Origin: Bdellovibrio bacteriovorus
GTDB taxonomy: Bacteria; Bdellovibrionota; Bdellovibrionia; Bdellovibrionales; Bdellovibrionaceae
Length of the DNA: 64,000 nucleotides
NCBI RefSeq assembly: GCF_002208115.1
Contig: NZ_CP020946.1
Coordinates: forward strand, 744,001 to 808,000
Direction: 5' to 3'
The position numbers were made by a program, and so were the translations under genes. Below the pieces are notes generated by a model that saw nothing but the letters and a program-made list of their open reading frames with translations, made no database searches and had not been told where the DNA came from. Positions 17,701 through 25,071 of this stretch are shown here, piece after piece. Within the stretch, counting starts at the first letter, position 1, and each line of letters opens with the position of its first letter.

Positions 17701-18435
17701 ATGAAGCTTCTAATGCTGTGGCTTTCAGTGTGTCTGTATGGGATCGGAGCAAACGCCGTCGTTGTCTGGGGACCTCCTACGACGATGGGGAAAGGGGAGG
17801 TGCGCACCTTCATTGAAACCACTGATTCGGGCGAGCCGCTTTCCATCGGATTGGCCTTTCCGAAAGAGGCCATGGAAGGGCTTTCTGAGCATGCCCCGGA
17901 GGTTTTTGTGGTGGCTCTGCCCTCGGCAATGGCGCTGCCTCCGTACAATCACGTGATGCTGGACTGGATGCCCCACGGGCATGATCCGGATTCAGTCTAT
18001 GGTCGCCCGCATTTTGATTTTCACTTTTACATGATGAGCTCTGAAGACCGTCAGAAGATCACTTGCCTGGGGCCGGATGAGGCTGTGTGTATGAAGCAAC
18101 CGTTGCGTGAGCTGATTCCGCCCTTCTATGTTCCGACGCCGGCGGGAGTTCCGCAGATGGGCTGGCACTGGGTGGATCCACGTTCGCCCGAATACAATGG
18201 GCAGCCTTTTACCAGCACGATGATCTATGGATTTTATAACGGAGAAATGAGCTTCATCGAGCCGATGATCACCAAAGAATTCATCCAGGCCACAACGTGG
18301 TTTGCCAGTCTGATTCCCGTCCCGGACAAGGTGATGATCAGCGGGCATTATCCGACGGCCTATTCGCTGGCTTATGATCCGTTTAAGAATCTGTATTATG
18401 TGAAACTGAAAAATCTGGTGAAAAAAGAAAAATGA
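17701..18435 (+). CDS. Secreted DUF5602/TTHB210-like protein
   Basis: 244 residues from ATG 17701, directly after a near-perfect AAGGAGGAAGA site; a longer in-frame start at 17656 lacks this. Signal peptide MKLLMLWLSVCLYGIGANA. The mature protein has HGHDPDSVYGRPHFDFHFYM, a His/Asp-rich stretch near 98-117, and MGWHWVDPRSPEYNG near 155-169. This layout matches what I remember of the TTHB210-like (DUF5602) family, small exported proteins of unknown activity with clustered His residues that may hold metal. Stands alone, convergent with the HAD gene with only one base between the stops. Confidence 0.65.
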   Translation: MKLLMLWLSVCLYGIGANAVVVWGPPTTMGKGEVRTFIETTDSGEPLSIGLAFPKEAMEGLSEHAPEVFVVALPSAMALPPYNHVMLDWMPHGHDPDSVYGRPHFDFHFYMMSSEDRQKITCLGPDEAVCMKQPLRELIPPFYVPTPAGVPQMGWHWVDPRSPEYNGQPFTSTMIYGFYNGEMSFIEPMITKEFIQATTWFASLIPVPDKVMISGHYPTAYSLAYDPFKNLYYVKLKNLVKKEK

Positions 18436-18436
18436 T

Positions 18437-19228
18437 CTAGAACACGCGCCCGCAGGCAGGGGCTTTCGGGCGGGCGATCAAAGTACGGCCCTTTTCCAGA
18501 GTGAAACGGTTTTGCGGGTGCTTATTCCATTGGATCTCGGCTTCAGTCGCCAGATCGCCATGAACGCGGGCATTTTCAAGGGCCGTATCAAGCATTGCCA
18601 GCCACAGCAGGGCTTTGTTGCGTTCCATGCTCCAGGCTTCAAAGGAAGCAGGCGCATAGGGCTTTCCAGCCATGGAAGAATCATAGTTTTTAAAGTAGTC
18701 AAAGATTCCCAAAGAGCCGACGGCTTTATGGGGTTTCACGGCAAAGTCAGTCTGATCATCGATCAGTATCGTGCGGGCCGGTACCGCTTCTGGCATCACC
18801 AGGCTTAGATTCTTTTTAAAGCGGGAAGGAAATGACAGTGTCTCATCCTGAGAAACCACCTGCAGGTGGTCTTTGGAAAACACGCGGTGAGCGATCTGCA
18901 GCAGGGATCTGCCGTCGGATAAATGCACTTGCGATAACAGGGTTTCGTTGCGGGATTTGGTGCCCCCGCTGAAGAATGAAATGCGCGCATCCGGGTGTCT
19001 TTGCATCAGGGCTTCAATCATTTCGGGCAGAAAATCAGTGTGGCGATAGGCTTTGTCCTCGACAACGCGAATTTGTCTGTCGCCTTTATGATCGTCAGGA
19101 TTTTTGATGCTGTAGAAGGTTGTCCAGTCGATATCAAAAACAATATCAAATCCGGGGGAGGGGCTTTGCGCCCGGGCCTGCGGCTGGAAACTCAAAATCA
19201 GAATGAGAATTGCCAGCCACAGTTTCAT
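18437..19228 (-). CDS. Exported HAD-superfamily phosphatase-like protein
   Basis: 263 residues with a signal peptide (MKLWLAILILILSFQPQARA). HAD motifs: motif I DIDWTTF (nucleophile Asp32, acid Asp34, Thr three residues later) near 32-38, motif II Ser in FFSGGT near 86, motif III Lys in RFKKN near 140, and motif IV ILIDDQTDF near 158. All catalytic positions appear present, so it should be an active phosphatase acting outside the cytoplasm. Export of a HAD enzyme without an acid-phosphatase B-type sequence is uncommon. Substrate unknown. Eight bases separate it from the minus-strand barrel gene upstream, so they may share a transcript. Confidence 0.72.
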   Translation of the reverse strand: MKLWLAILILILSFQPQARAQSPSPGFDIVFDIDWTTFYSIKNPDDHKGDRQIRVVEDKAYRHTDFLPEMIEALMQRHPDARISFFSGGTKSRNETLLSQVHLSDGRSLLQIAHRVFSKDHLQVVSQDETLSFPSRFKKNLSLVMPEAVPARTILIDDQTDFAVKPHKAVGSLGIFDYFKNYDSSMAGKPYAPASFEAWSMERNKALLWLAMLDTALENARVHGDLATEAEIQWNKHPQNRFTLEKGRTLIARPKAPACGRVF

Positions 19229-19236
19229 GAAGTTCC

Positions 19237-20088
19237 TTAGAATACAACAGTCACAGAGCCATAGACGATGGACGTGTCTTCGTCCATAAGGTCGATATTG
19301 GAATCAGTTCCGTTCGGCTTCAAAGTCGAACCGCTGTTGGTGTGACCCACTGCAATCGAGAACGTAGGATTGATTTCATAACCGATTTCCTGAGAGAAAT
19401 CGAAAGAATCACGCATCACACGCTGGTAAGACCAGGTGTTCATATGCACGAAGTCCGCAGACAGGGAAATGCCGTTGGCAAAAGAGTAAGCAAAGGACAA
19501 ACCCTGGTTCGATGAGTATTCTGTGTTCACAGATCCATCCAGAGCCGTTTCATACTGGTGGAAGTTGCGGTTGAAGCCCAGAGTCGCCGTGATATCCAGT
19601 CCCGAAATGAGATAGTCCGGATTGACAATGAAAGTCGTTCCCGCCGTCAGGGCCGTGATCATATTCTGTCTTTTCTGAGCGTCTTTGGAAGTTGGCGCCA
19701 CCATGCCCACGCGATAGTTCATGGACAGGCGTTTACCCACCTCGAACGGTGTTCGGTTCACACTGAAAGTGGTGTTGCTGAAAGAATCGTTTTGGGAGTC
19801 TTTCAAGTCCTGCGCATAACCACCCTGAACGCGGGCGGTGAAAGTGTTGTTCAGTTTAAGGTTGAAGCGGGCCATATAGTCCATGGATTCCCCACGGGTG
19901 CCGTCTTGATAGTCGATCATATTGGTGGAATAGCTGGAATTGATAAAACCACTCCAGCGGCGGCCGTCCTTTTTCGGGGCTTGCATCACGGATGTTGCTG
20001 ATGTCACAGAAGCATTGTTGGCAAGCGCGGGCGCTGCCATCAGAGCACTGATCAGAAATCCAAGAACAGGACGAATAGCAAAAGACAT
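19237..20088 (-). CDS. Predicted outer-membrane beta-barrel
   Basis: 283 residues from ATG 20088 (GAGG eight bases upstream); an in-frame start at 20151 would place 21 residues before the signal peptide. Signal peptide ends at ALA-NNAS. The body consists of amphipathic strands (NLKLNNTFTARVQGGYAQ, FAYSFANGISLSADFVH) and ends SVTVVF, a good BAM signal with terminal Phe. Roughly 12 strands could fit. No named porin family recognised. Starts divergently from the RNase H gene, 172 bp away. Confidence 0.75.
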   Translation of the reverse strand: MSFAIRPVLGFLISALMAAPALANNASVTSATSVMQAPKKDGRRWSGFINSSYSTNMIDYQDGTRGESMDYMARFNLKLNNTFTARVQGGYAQDLKDSQNDSFSNTTFSVNRTPFEVGKRLSMNYRVGMVAPTSKDAQKRQNMITALTAGTTFIVNPDYLISGLDITATLGFNRNFHQYETALDGSVNTEYSSNQGLSFAYSFANGISLSADFVHMNTWSYQRVMRDSFDFSQEIGYEINPTFSIAVGHTNSGSTLKPNGTDSNIDLMDEDTSIVYGSVTVVF

Positions 20089-20260
20089 AGGCCACCTCAG
20101 AACCATTACAACTGCGAATCGGGTGCCATTGAAATCCGACCTGAGCTGCAATAAGACCCTAGTTGACTGTCCAAGGTTTGGTCACCGGGCCAATTCCGGC
20201 TTCCTTAAGCTTACGCACAGGGCATTGACAGAAAAGCCCCGGCTCGTAAGGATGTTGGGC

Positions 20261-21016
20261 GTGTCTACAAAAACTCGCGACCATATCATGATTTATTCCG
20301 ACGGAGCTTGCTCCGGCAATCCCGGCCCTGGGGGCTGGGGCAGTGTGATTCTTTACCCTGACAATCAGGTGCAGGAGCTGGGGGATGGTGAAAAATCCAC
20401 CACCAACAACCGCATGGAGATGACGGCCGCCCTTGAGGCCTTGAAGGCCGTAGCGCACTTCAAGGTGCCAGTGCGTTTTTATACGGACTCCACCTATCTG
20501 ATTCGTGGGATCACCCAGTGGGTGCATGGTTGGCGTCGTCGCGGCTGGAAAACTGCTGAAGGTGGCGAAGTTTCCAATCAGGATATCTGGGAAGAGCTGT
20601 CCCATGTCGTTGCTGCCCGTGGGGCACAAGGCAAGATCGAATGGCACTATTCCCGCGGTCACGTGGGAATACCTGGGAATGAGCGCTGCGACCGTATTGC
20701 GGTGGCGTTTTCCAAGAACGACTATGTGTCTTTGTACTCTGGGAGTTTGGATCAATATCCCTACGATCTGTTGCAGGTTCCTGCTGACACCAGCCTTCCA
20801 GAAATGAAGGGCCCTGGTGAAAAGAAGAAAGAAGCCTTTAGTTACCTGAGCAACCTGGGGGGCTTGGTTTACCGTCATCGCAACTGGCCTTCTTGTCAGA
20901 AGCGCGTGAGTGGGCAGTCCGGAGCGAAGTTTAAAAAAGCCACCTCGGCCGCTGAAGAAATCGAGATTCTGAAGTCCTGGGGTTTAAGTCCCAGCACAGT
21001 TATCAAGGAAGGATAA
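20261..21016 (+). CDS. rnhA: RNase HI with C-terminal hybrid-binding-like domain
   Basis: 251 residues from GTG 20261, preferred because AAGGA lies 8 bases upstream; ATG 20252 and ATG 20288 are alternatives. The RNase HI fold occupies about 9-150: YSDGACSGNPGPGGWG (Asp14), NNRMEM (Glu), YTDST (Asp) and GHVGIPGNERCD (His and last Asp), so the catalytic DEDD set is complete. Residues about 195-240 (SNLGGLVYRHRNWPSCQKRV, then SGQSGAKFKK) match the hybrid-binding/viroplasmin domain. That domain normally precedes the nuclease in eukaryotic RNase H1 and here follows it. Cleaves RNA of RNA-DNA hybrids. Six bases separate it from the dehydrogenase gene. Confidence 0.88.
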   Translation: MSTKTRDHIMIYSDGACSGNPGPGGWGSVILYPDNQVQELGDGEKSTTNNRMEMTAALEALKAVAHFKVPVRFYTDSTYLIRGITQWVHGWRRRGWKTAEGGEVSNQDIWEELSHVVAARGAQGKIEWHYSRGHVGIPGNERCDRIAVAFSKNDYVSLYSGSLDQYPYDLLQVPADTSLPEMKGPGEKKKEAFSYLSNLGGLVYRHRNWPSCQKRVSGQSGAKFKKATSAAEEIEILKSWGLSPSTVIKEG

Positions 21017-21022
21017 GCACCT

Positions 21023-21799
21023 ATGGAAATCACCAACCGTCATGTCCTGATCACCGGAGCCAGTCGTGGAATCGGTCGTGCCTTTGCAAAAATCTGTGCC
21101 GAAGACAAAGCCCATTTGCATCTGGTGCTCAGAAAAAAAGACGACGAAGTGATCAAGGAATTTGACTCCCTGGGTGCCAAGTCCGTGAACATCTGGGAAG
21201 CAGACCTGTCGACCCGTGAAGGCGTTGAGCATCTGCTGGAGCAAATCAAAGATGTACCGGTGGATATCCTTTTCAACAATGCCGGTGTATTGACCGGTGG
21301 TCTGATTGAAGAACAGCCGATCAATGACGTATACAAGATGCTGCAGGTGAATGTGAATGCGCTGGTGCATCTGACCCAAGGGGTGCTGCCAGGCATGCTG
21401 AAAAGAAAACGCGGAAAGATCATCAATAATTCCAGCGTCTCTGCGTATATGAACTTCCCGTGCGCTTCGACCTATGCAGCAAGCAAGGCGGCCGTGATGG
21501 CTTTCACCAACTGCATCCGTCTGGAGCTGAAAGACACCGGCGTCAGCACGTTGCTGCTGATCACCCCGGGAATCAAAACCCGCATGTTTGATGAAATCGA
21601 AACTTTGTATTCCAAAAACTTTGTGATTCCATCGGAATCAATGACTCCGGGGAAGTATGCCGAAGTCATCCGCGAAGCGGTTTTGCATGATCTGGAAGTG
21701 GTGGAGCCATCCGGTTTGACGGGGGTGGGCTTGAAGATCGCAAAGCTTGCGAAGCCCCTGTTTGAAATGGAAGTCATGCGCCGGTTCAAGCGCTCTTAA
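21023..21799 (+). CDS. Short-chain dehydrogenase/reductase
   Basis: 258 residues, typical classical SDR length. Cofactor motif TGASRGIG (11-18), NNAG near 90-93, catalytic Ser in NNSSVSAY and the YAASK pair (Tyr151, Lys155). The Arg after TGAS favours NADP(H), a family rule of thumb. The C-terminus (LAKPLFEMEVMRRFKRS) is hydrophobic then basic and may touch membrane, as in some lipid-active SDRs. Substrate cannot be read. Follows rnhA by 6 bp with AAGGA before the ATG and ends at a terminator. Confidence 0.85.
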   Translation: MEITNRHVLITGASRGIGRAFAKICAEDKAHLHLVLRKKDDEVIKEFDSLGAKSVNIWEADLSTREGVEHLLEQIKDVPVDILFNNAGVLTGGLIEEQPINDVYKMLQVNVNALVHLTQGVLPGMLKRKRGKIINNSSVSAYMNFPCASTYAASKAAVMAFTNCIRLELKDTGVSTLLLITPGIKTRMFDEIETLYSKNFVIPSESMTPGKYAEVIREAVLHDLEVVEPSGLTGVGLKIAKLAKPLFEMEVMRRFKRS

Positions 21800-21803
21800 A
21801 ACT

Positions 21804-21834
21804 AAAAAGCCCGCTTTCACAGCGGGCTTTTTTT
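21804..21834. terminator. Intrinsic terminator between convergent genes
   Basis: AAAAAGCCCGCT / AGCGGGCTTTTTTT stem-loop. It works on both strands and overlaps the stop codon of the minus-strand lipoprotein gene at 21833. Confidence 0.85.
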
Positions 21835-22429
21835 ATTTTGAAGATTTGTAGCTTAAAGTTCCTGAACCCACCGGACCGGTGATGGTCAGCTTCTGGTCCT
21901 TGCCCTCGATGGAAATCATCGGAACCGGGAATGTGAAGGTGTAAGGGGTTGAGAAGCGGTTGTGAATCGGGTACAGACCCTGGATTTCAGCCAGCGGCAG
22001 CTTGATTCTTGTGGCTTTGCCTTCGAAGCGGCGGCCGTCCACATCCAGGAAGATTCTCCACACAGTGTCAGCTTTGTACAGATCGTCGTTCTTTCTTTCT
22101 GGTGTAAAGAAGGTCACAAAGAATTCAGACTGTTTGGAAAGACGCTGTTCAAACTTCGCCTTTTCTTCCGCGTATTTTTCTTCCGTCCACTGATACAGGC
22201 GCATGCTCTGATCCAGTTGTGCGGCAGCGACTTTGGAATTCAACTGAATACCTTCAACATCCAGCACGTTGTAAAAGCCGTTGTAGGTGCGAAGTTTGTC
22301 CGAGTTGTCTTCCAGAACTTGCATGTATTCGTCAGAGGTGCGCAGGGTGCGACCGGACGGAGTCACTTCATAAGTGGAAGCGCAGGCGGACAGGATTGTG
22401 ACAGTGGCCAAGGCCAGAAAATATCTCAT
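21833..22429 (-). CDS. Predicted lipoprotein
   Basis: 198 residues; signal peptide with lipobox LSACA (Cys16). A charged helix (EEKYAEEKAKFEQRLSKQ) near 85-103 separates an N-terminal segment from a strand-rich C-terminal part with two proline-rich strands (STPYTFTFPVPMI). No family recognised. The ATG overlaps the stop of the upstream lipase by one base (TAATG), so the pair is translated together; this may link it to lipid handling. Confidence 0.78.
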   Translation of the reverse strand: MRYFLALATVTILSACASTYEVTPSGRTLRTSDEYMQVLEDNSDKLRTYNGFYNVLDVEGIQLNSKVAAAQLDQSMRLYQWTEEKYAEEKAKFEQRLSKQSEFFVTFFTPERKNDDLYKADTVWRIFLDVDGRRFEGKATRIKLPLAEIQGLYPIHNRFSTPYTFTFPVPMISIEGKDQKLTITGPVGSGTLSYKSSK

Positions 22430-23280
22430 TACTTAGACTCCAAAAAACCGTCGAGGAACTTTTTGATATCCGCATACACGGTCTGGCGGATCGTATCGTT
22501 GATCAATTCATGCTTGCCGCCCGGATAGACGTAAAGCTCTTTTTCTGTGGTGCCAAGATGTTCGTACAACGCTTTGGCTGCCGCCGTGCTGATCACCGGA
22601 TCGGCATCAGACACAATCACCAATGCGGGTTTTTTCAGCTGATTCGCACGAGGGTTGACGAATTCAAAGGATTCCAGGAAGCCCAGAAAAGCGCCGGGTG
22701 AAACACGCGTGTGGCGAAGAGCATCCTGTTCGTATTCACGGATCACATCTGGATCGCGTGTCAGCATGTCGTTGGAAAGCTCATTTCCCATGGTGATCTG
22801 TGGCAGAAGCTTGTTCAGAATGCCAGCGCCTTTGGCTTTGAACGCCGGAACCGGAACTGTCAAACCCAGCAGCGGAGCACTGATGACCATCGCCGTGCAG
22901 TCGATATCGGAATTTTGCAGCAGGGTTTTTAGCTGAATCAATCCACCCATGGAATGGCAGTACAAGATCACCGGGCCTTTTTTGACCTTTTCATCTTTCA
23001 TCACCATGTCGAGGAAGATTTTGTAGTCCTTGCAGTAATCGTCAAATTCCGCCACGTAACCGCGGCGTCCGTCCGAGCGGCCGTGACCGCGCAAATCCCA
23101 GCCGTAAAAACTCCATTTGTCGTTTTCAAAAGCTTTGATCAGTCGGTGATAGGATTCCGAATGTTCGCCATGGCCATGCGTGATGATCACGGTGCCGCGC
23201 GCTTCGGGATTGTCCCAAATCTGGAAGAAAAGTTTGATGTCTTGGTAGCCCTTAAAGAAGCCTTCAGATCGTTTGTACAT
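22429..23280 (-). CDS. Alpha/beta hydrolase, monoacylglycerol lipase type
   Basis: 283 residues without signal peptide. Motifs of the Hydrolase_4 / monoacylglycerol lipase group: HGHGEHSESYH near 36-46 (oxyanion region), GWDLRGHGRSDG, nucleophile elbow CHSMGG (Ser near 114), acid in VSDADPV and catalytic His in GGKHELIND. A complete triad is visible. Likely hydrolyses monoacylglycerols or lysolipids in the cytoplasm; exact substrate unknown. First gene of a pair with the overlapping lipoprotein. Confidence 0.85.
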   Translation of the reverse strand: MYKRSEGFFKGYQDIKLFFQIWDNPEARGTVIITHGHGEHSESYHRLIKAFENDKWSFYGWDLRGHGRSDGRRGYVAEFDDYCKDYKIFLDMVMKDEKVKKGPVILYCHSMGGLIQLKTLLQNSDIDCTAMVISAPLLGLTVPVPAFKAKGAGILNKLLPQITMGNELSNDMLTRDPDVIREYEQDALRHTRVSPGAFLGFLESFEFVNPRANQLKKPALVIVSDADPVISTAAAKALYEHLGTTEKELYVYPGGKHELINDTIRQTVYADIKKFLDGFLESK

Positions 23281-23318
23281 ACTGTCTTAGCTTGCCGTGC
23301 CCGTTTAAAGCGGGCAAG

Positions 23319-24932
23319 TCAATTCAGGCCTCGAACCACGATTGTATCGTGGGCGGTCTTGCTCTTTTCCGGATAGTCGAGATTGTAATGGATACCTCTG
23401 GACTCATGTCTGCGCAGAGCGCACTCCACCGACAGGTCGGCCACAATCGCGATATTACGAAGTTCCAGAATGTCCGGGTGGATCTTCATGTTCGAATAAT
23501 ATTCTTTGGTCTCTGAAAGAATGTTTTTCAGACGGTGCTGGGCGCGTTCCAGACGTTTGTTAGAGCGGACAATCCCCATATAGTTCCACATCAGGCGGCG
23601 AATCTCGTCCCACATGTGGTTGATCACGATCATCTCATCGTCGTTGGATTCCTGAGGATGAGTCCAGGCTTTCGGCTCCTTGTCCGTCAGCCTGTAGGTG
23701 TCCCAGTGCTTTTTGATTTCCTCAGCGCAGTTGTGAGCCGTGGTCAGGCATTCCAGTAACGAGTTGCTGGCCAGACGGTTGGCGCCGTGCAGACCTGTGC
23801 AGGCAGTTTCGCCAATGGCCCACAAGCCTGTGATGTCCGTGCGACCTGAAACATCTGTCAAAACACCACCGCACAAATAGTGCGCTGCCGGCACCACCGG
23901 GATCGGTTGGGTGCTCATGTCGATGCCAAATTCCATGCACTTGTTGAAAATAGTCGGGAAGCGCTGCTTGAGGAATTCACGATCCAGTTTGGTCATGTCC
24001 AGATACACACAGTCAGCACCGGTTTTTTTCATTTCATTATCAATCGAACGAGCCACCACATCGCGCGGAGCCAGTGAGCCCAGTTCATGATACTTGCGCA
24101 TGAAGGCTTGACCCTTGCTGTCGATCAGCTCGCCACCTTCGCCGCGCAAAGCTTCCGAGATCAGGAAGTTGCGGGATTCGCGGTGATACAGGCACGTCGG
24201 GTGGAACTGCATGAATTCCAGATTGGCGATGCGGGCGCCCACTCGGTACGCCATCGCGATGCCGTCGCCGGTCGCGCCACCCCAGTTGGAAGTGTAAAGA
24301 TAAACCTTGCCCGCGCCCCCGGTGGCCAGAGCGGTGTTTTTTGCTATAAAAGTATGCACCTCTCCGGTGTCTTTGCTAAGGGCGTAACAGCCGATGCAGG
24401 TCACCGGATCCATGTCCGCAGGGTCGACCTCTTTGTTCACGATCAGGTCGATGGCGTAGTACTTTTCCATCAGGATGATGTTCGGATTTTCGCGAACTCT
24501 TGCCAGAAGAGTGCGATGGATCTCTAAACCGGTTTGGTCCTCGAAGTGAAGAATGCGCCTTTTGCTGTGTCCGCCTTCGCGCGTCAAATCCACTTCGTTG
24601 GTTTCTTCAGAGCCTCGTCTGCGGACGTCAAAATGAACGCCCCAGTTTGTTAAATCTTTAATGCGATCAGGGGCTTGCTCTACATAATCTCGGACGACAG
24701 TTTCTTTGCAAAGACCGGCTCCGGCGGTCAAAGTGTCCTGCACGTGGGACTCAAAACTGTCTTCTTCCGACATCACCGCAGAGATTCCACCTTGAGCCAT
24801 GGCCGAGTTCGTTCCACCGGCGCTTTCTTTGGCCAGCACGATCACTTTTCCATTTTCCGAGAGCTTCAGAGCCAAAGCCAAGCCAGCAGTGCCAGAGCCG
24901 ATAATCAAAATGTCGCAGCGGTGAGTACTCAT
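23319..24932 (-). CDS. nadB: L-aspartate oxidase
   Basis: 537 residues, normal length. FAD-binding GSGTAGLALALKL at 12-24, then GGTNSAMAQGGISAV, the NadB/SdhA family region. Substrate-site stretches include GGAGKVYLYTSNWGGATGDG, EFMQFHPTCL, SEALRGEGG, and the C-terminal GLWAIGETACTGLHGANRLASNSLLECL. The helical tail with LRNIAIVADLSVECALRRHESRG is the usual NadB end. It oxidises L-aspartate to iminoaspartate for quinolinate and NAD synthesis. nadA and nadC are not in the window. A small hairpin (GCCCG/CGGGC, 23299-23315) lies between nadB and the lipase gene. Confidence 0.95.
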   Translation of the reverse strand: MSTHRCDILIIGSGTAGLALALKLSENGKVIVLAKESAGGTNSAMAQGGISAVMSEEDSFESHVQDTLTAGAGLCKETVVRDYVEQAPDRIKDLTNWGVHFDVRRRGSEETNEVDLTREGGHSKRRILHFEDQTGLEIHRTLLARVRENPNIILMEKYYAIDLIVNKEVDPADMDPVTCIGCYALSKDTGEVHTFIAKNTALATGGAGKVYLYTSNWGGATGDGIAMAYRVGARIANLEFMQFHPTCLYHRESRNFLISEALRGEGGELIDSKGQAFMRKYHELGSLAPRDVVARSIDNEMKKTGADCVYLDMTKLDREFLKQRFPTIFNKCMEFGIDMSTQPIPVVPAAHYLCGGVLTDVSGRTDITGLWAIGETACTGLHGANRLASNSLLECLTTAHNCAEEIKKHWDTYRLTDKEPKAWTHPQESNDDEMIVINHMWDEIRRLMWNYMGIVRSNKRLERAQHRLKNILSETKEYYSNMKIHPDILELRNIAIVADLSVECALRRHESRGIHYNLDYPEKSKTAHDTIVVRGLN

Positions 24933-24980
24933 AGTGGGGATCTTCTACCCCTTTTAGTGGCATTTGCAAAGGACTCTTGC

Positions 24981-25010
24981 TTGATTCTTACCAGTTTCTA
25001 AAACTACAAT
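24981..25010 (+). promoter_or_regulatory. Candidate sigma-70 promoter for kinase operon
   Basis: TTGATT (24981-24986), 18-bp spacer, TACAAT (25005-25010). A perfect 7-bp dyad CGCTCTT-GG-AAGAGCG follows at 25027-25042, in the predicted 5' leader, and AGGAAGG before the ATG at 25072. Confidence 0.5.
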
Positions 25011-25071
25011 AAAATCAAAGGTATCTCGCTCTTGGAAGAGCGTGGAGAAGTTACAGGAAGGAACTGCCTCA

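Noticed and set aside
23299-23315. GCCCG/CGGGC hairpin between the lipase gene and nadB
   Set aside because: Only 5 bp of stem and no T run on either side, so not called a terminator.
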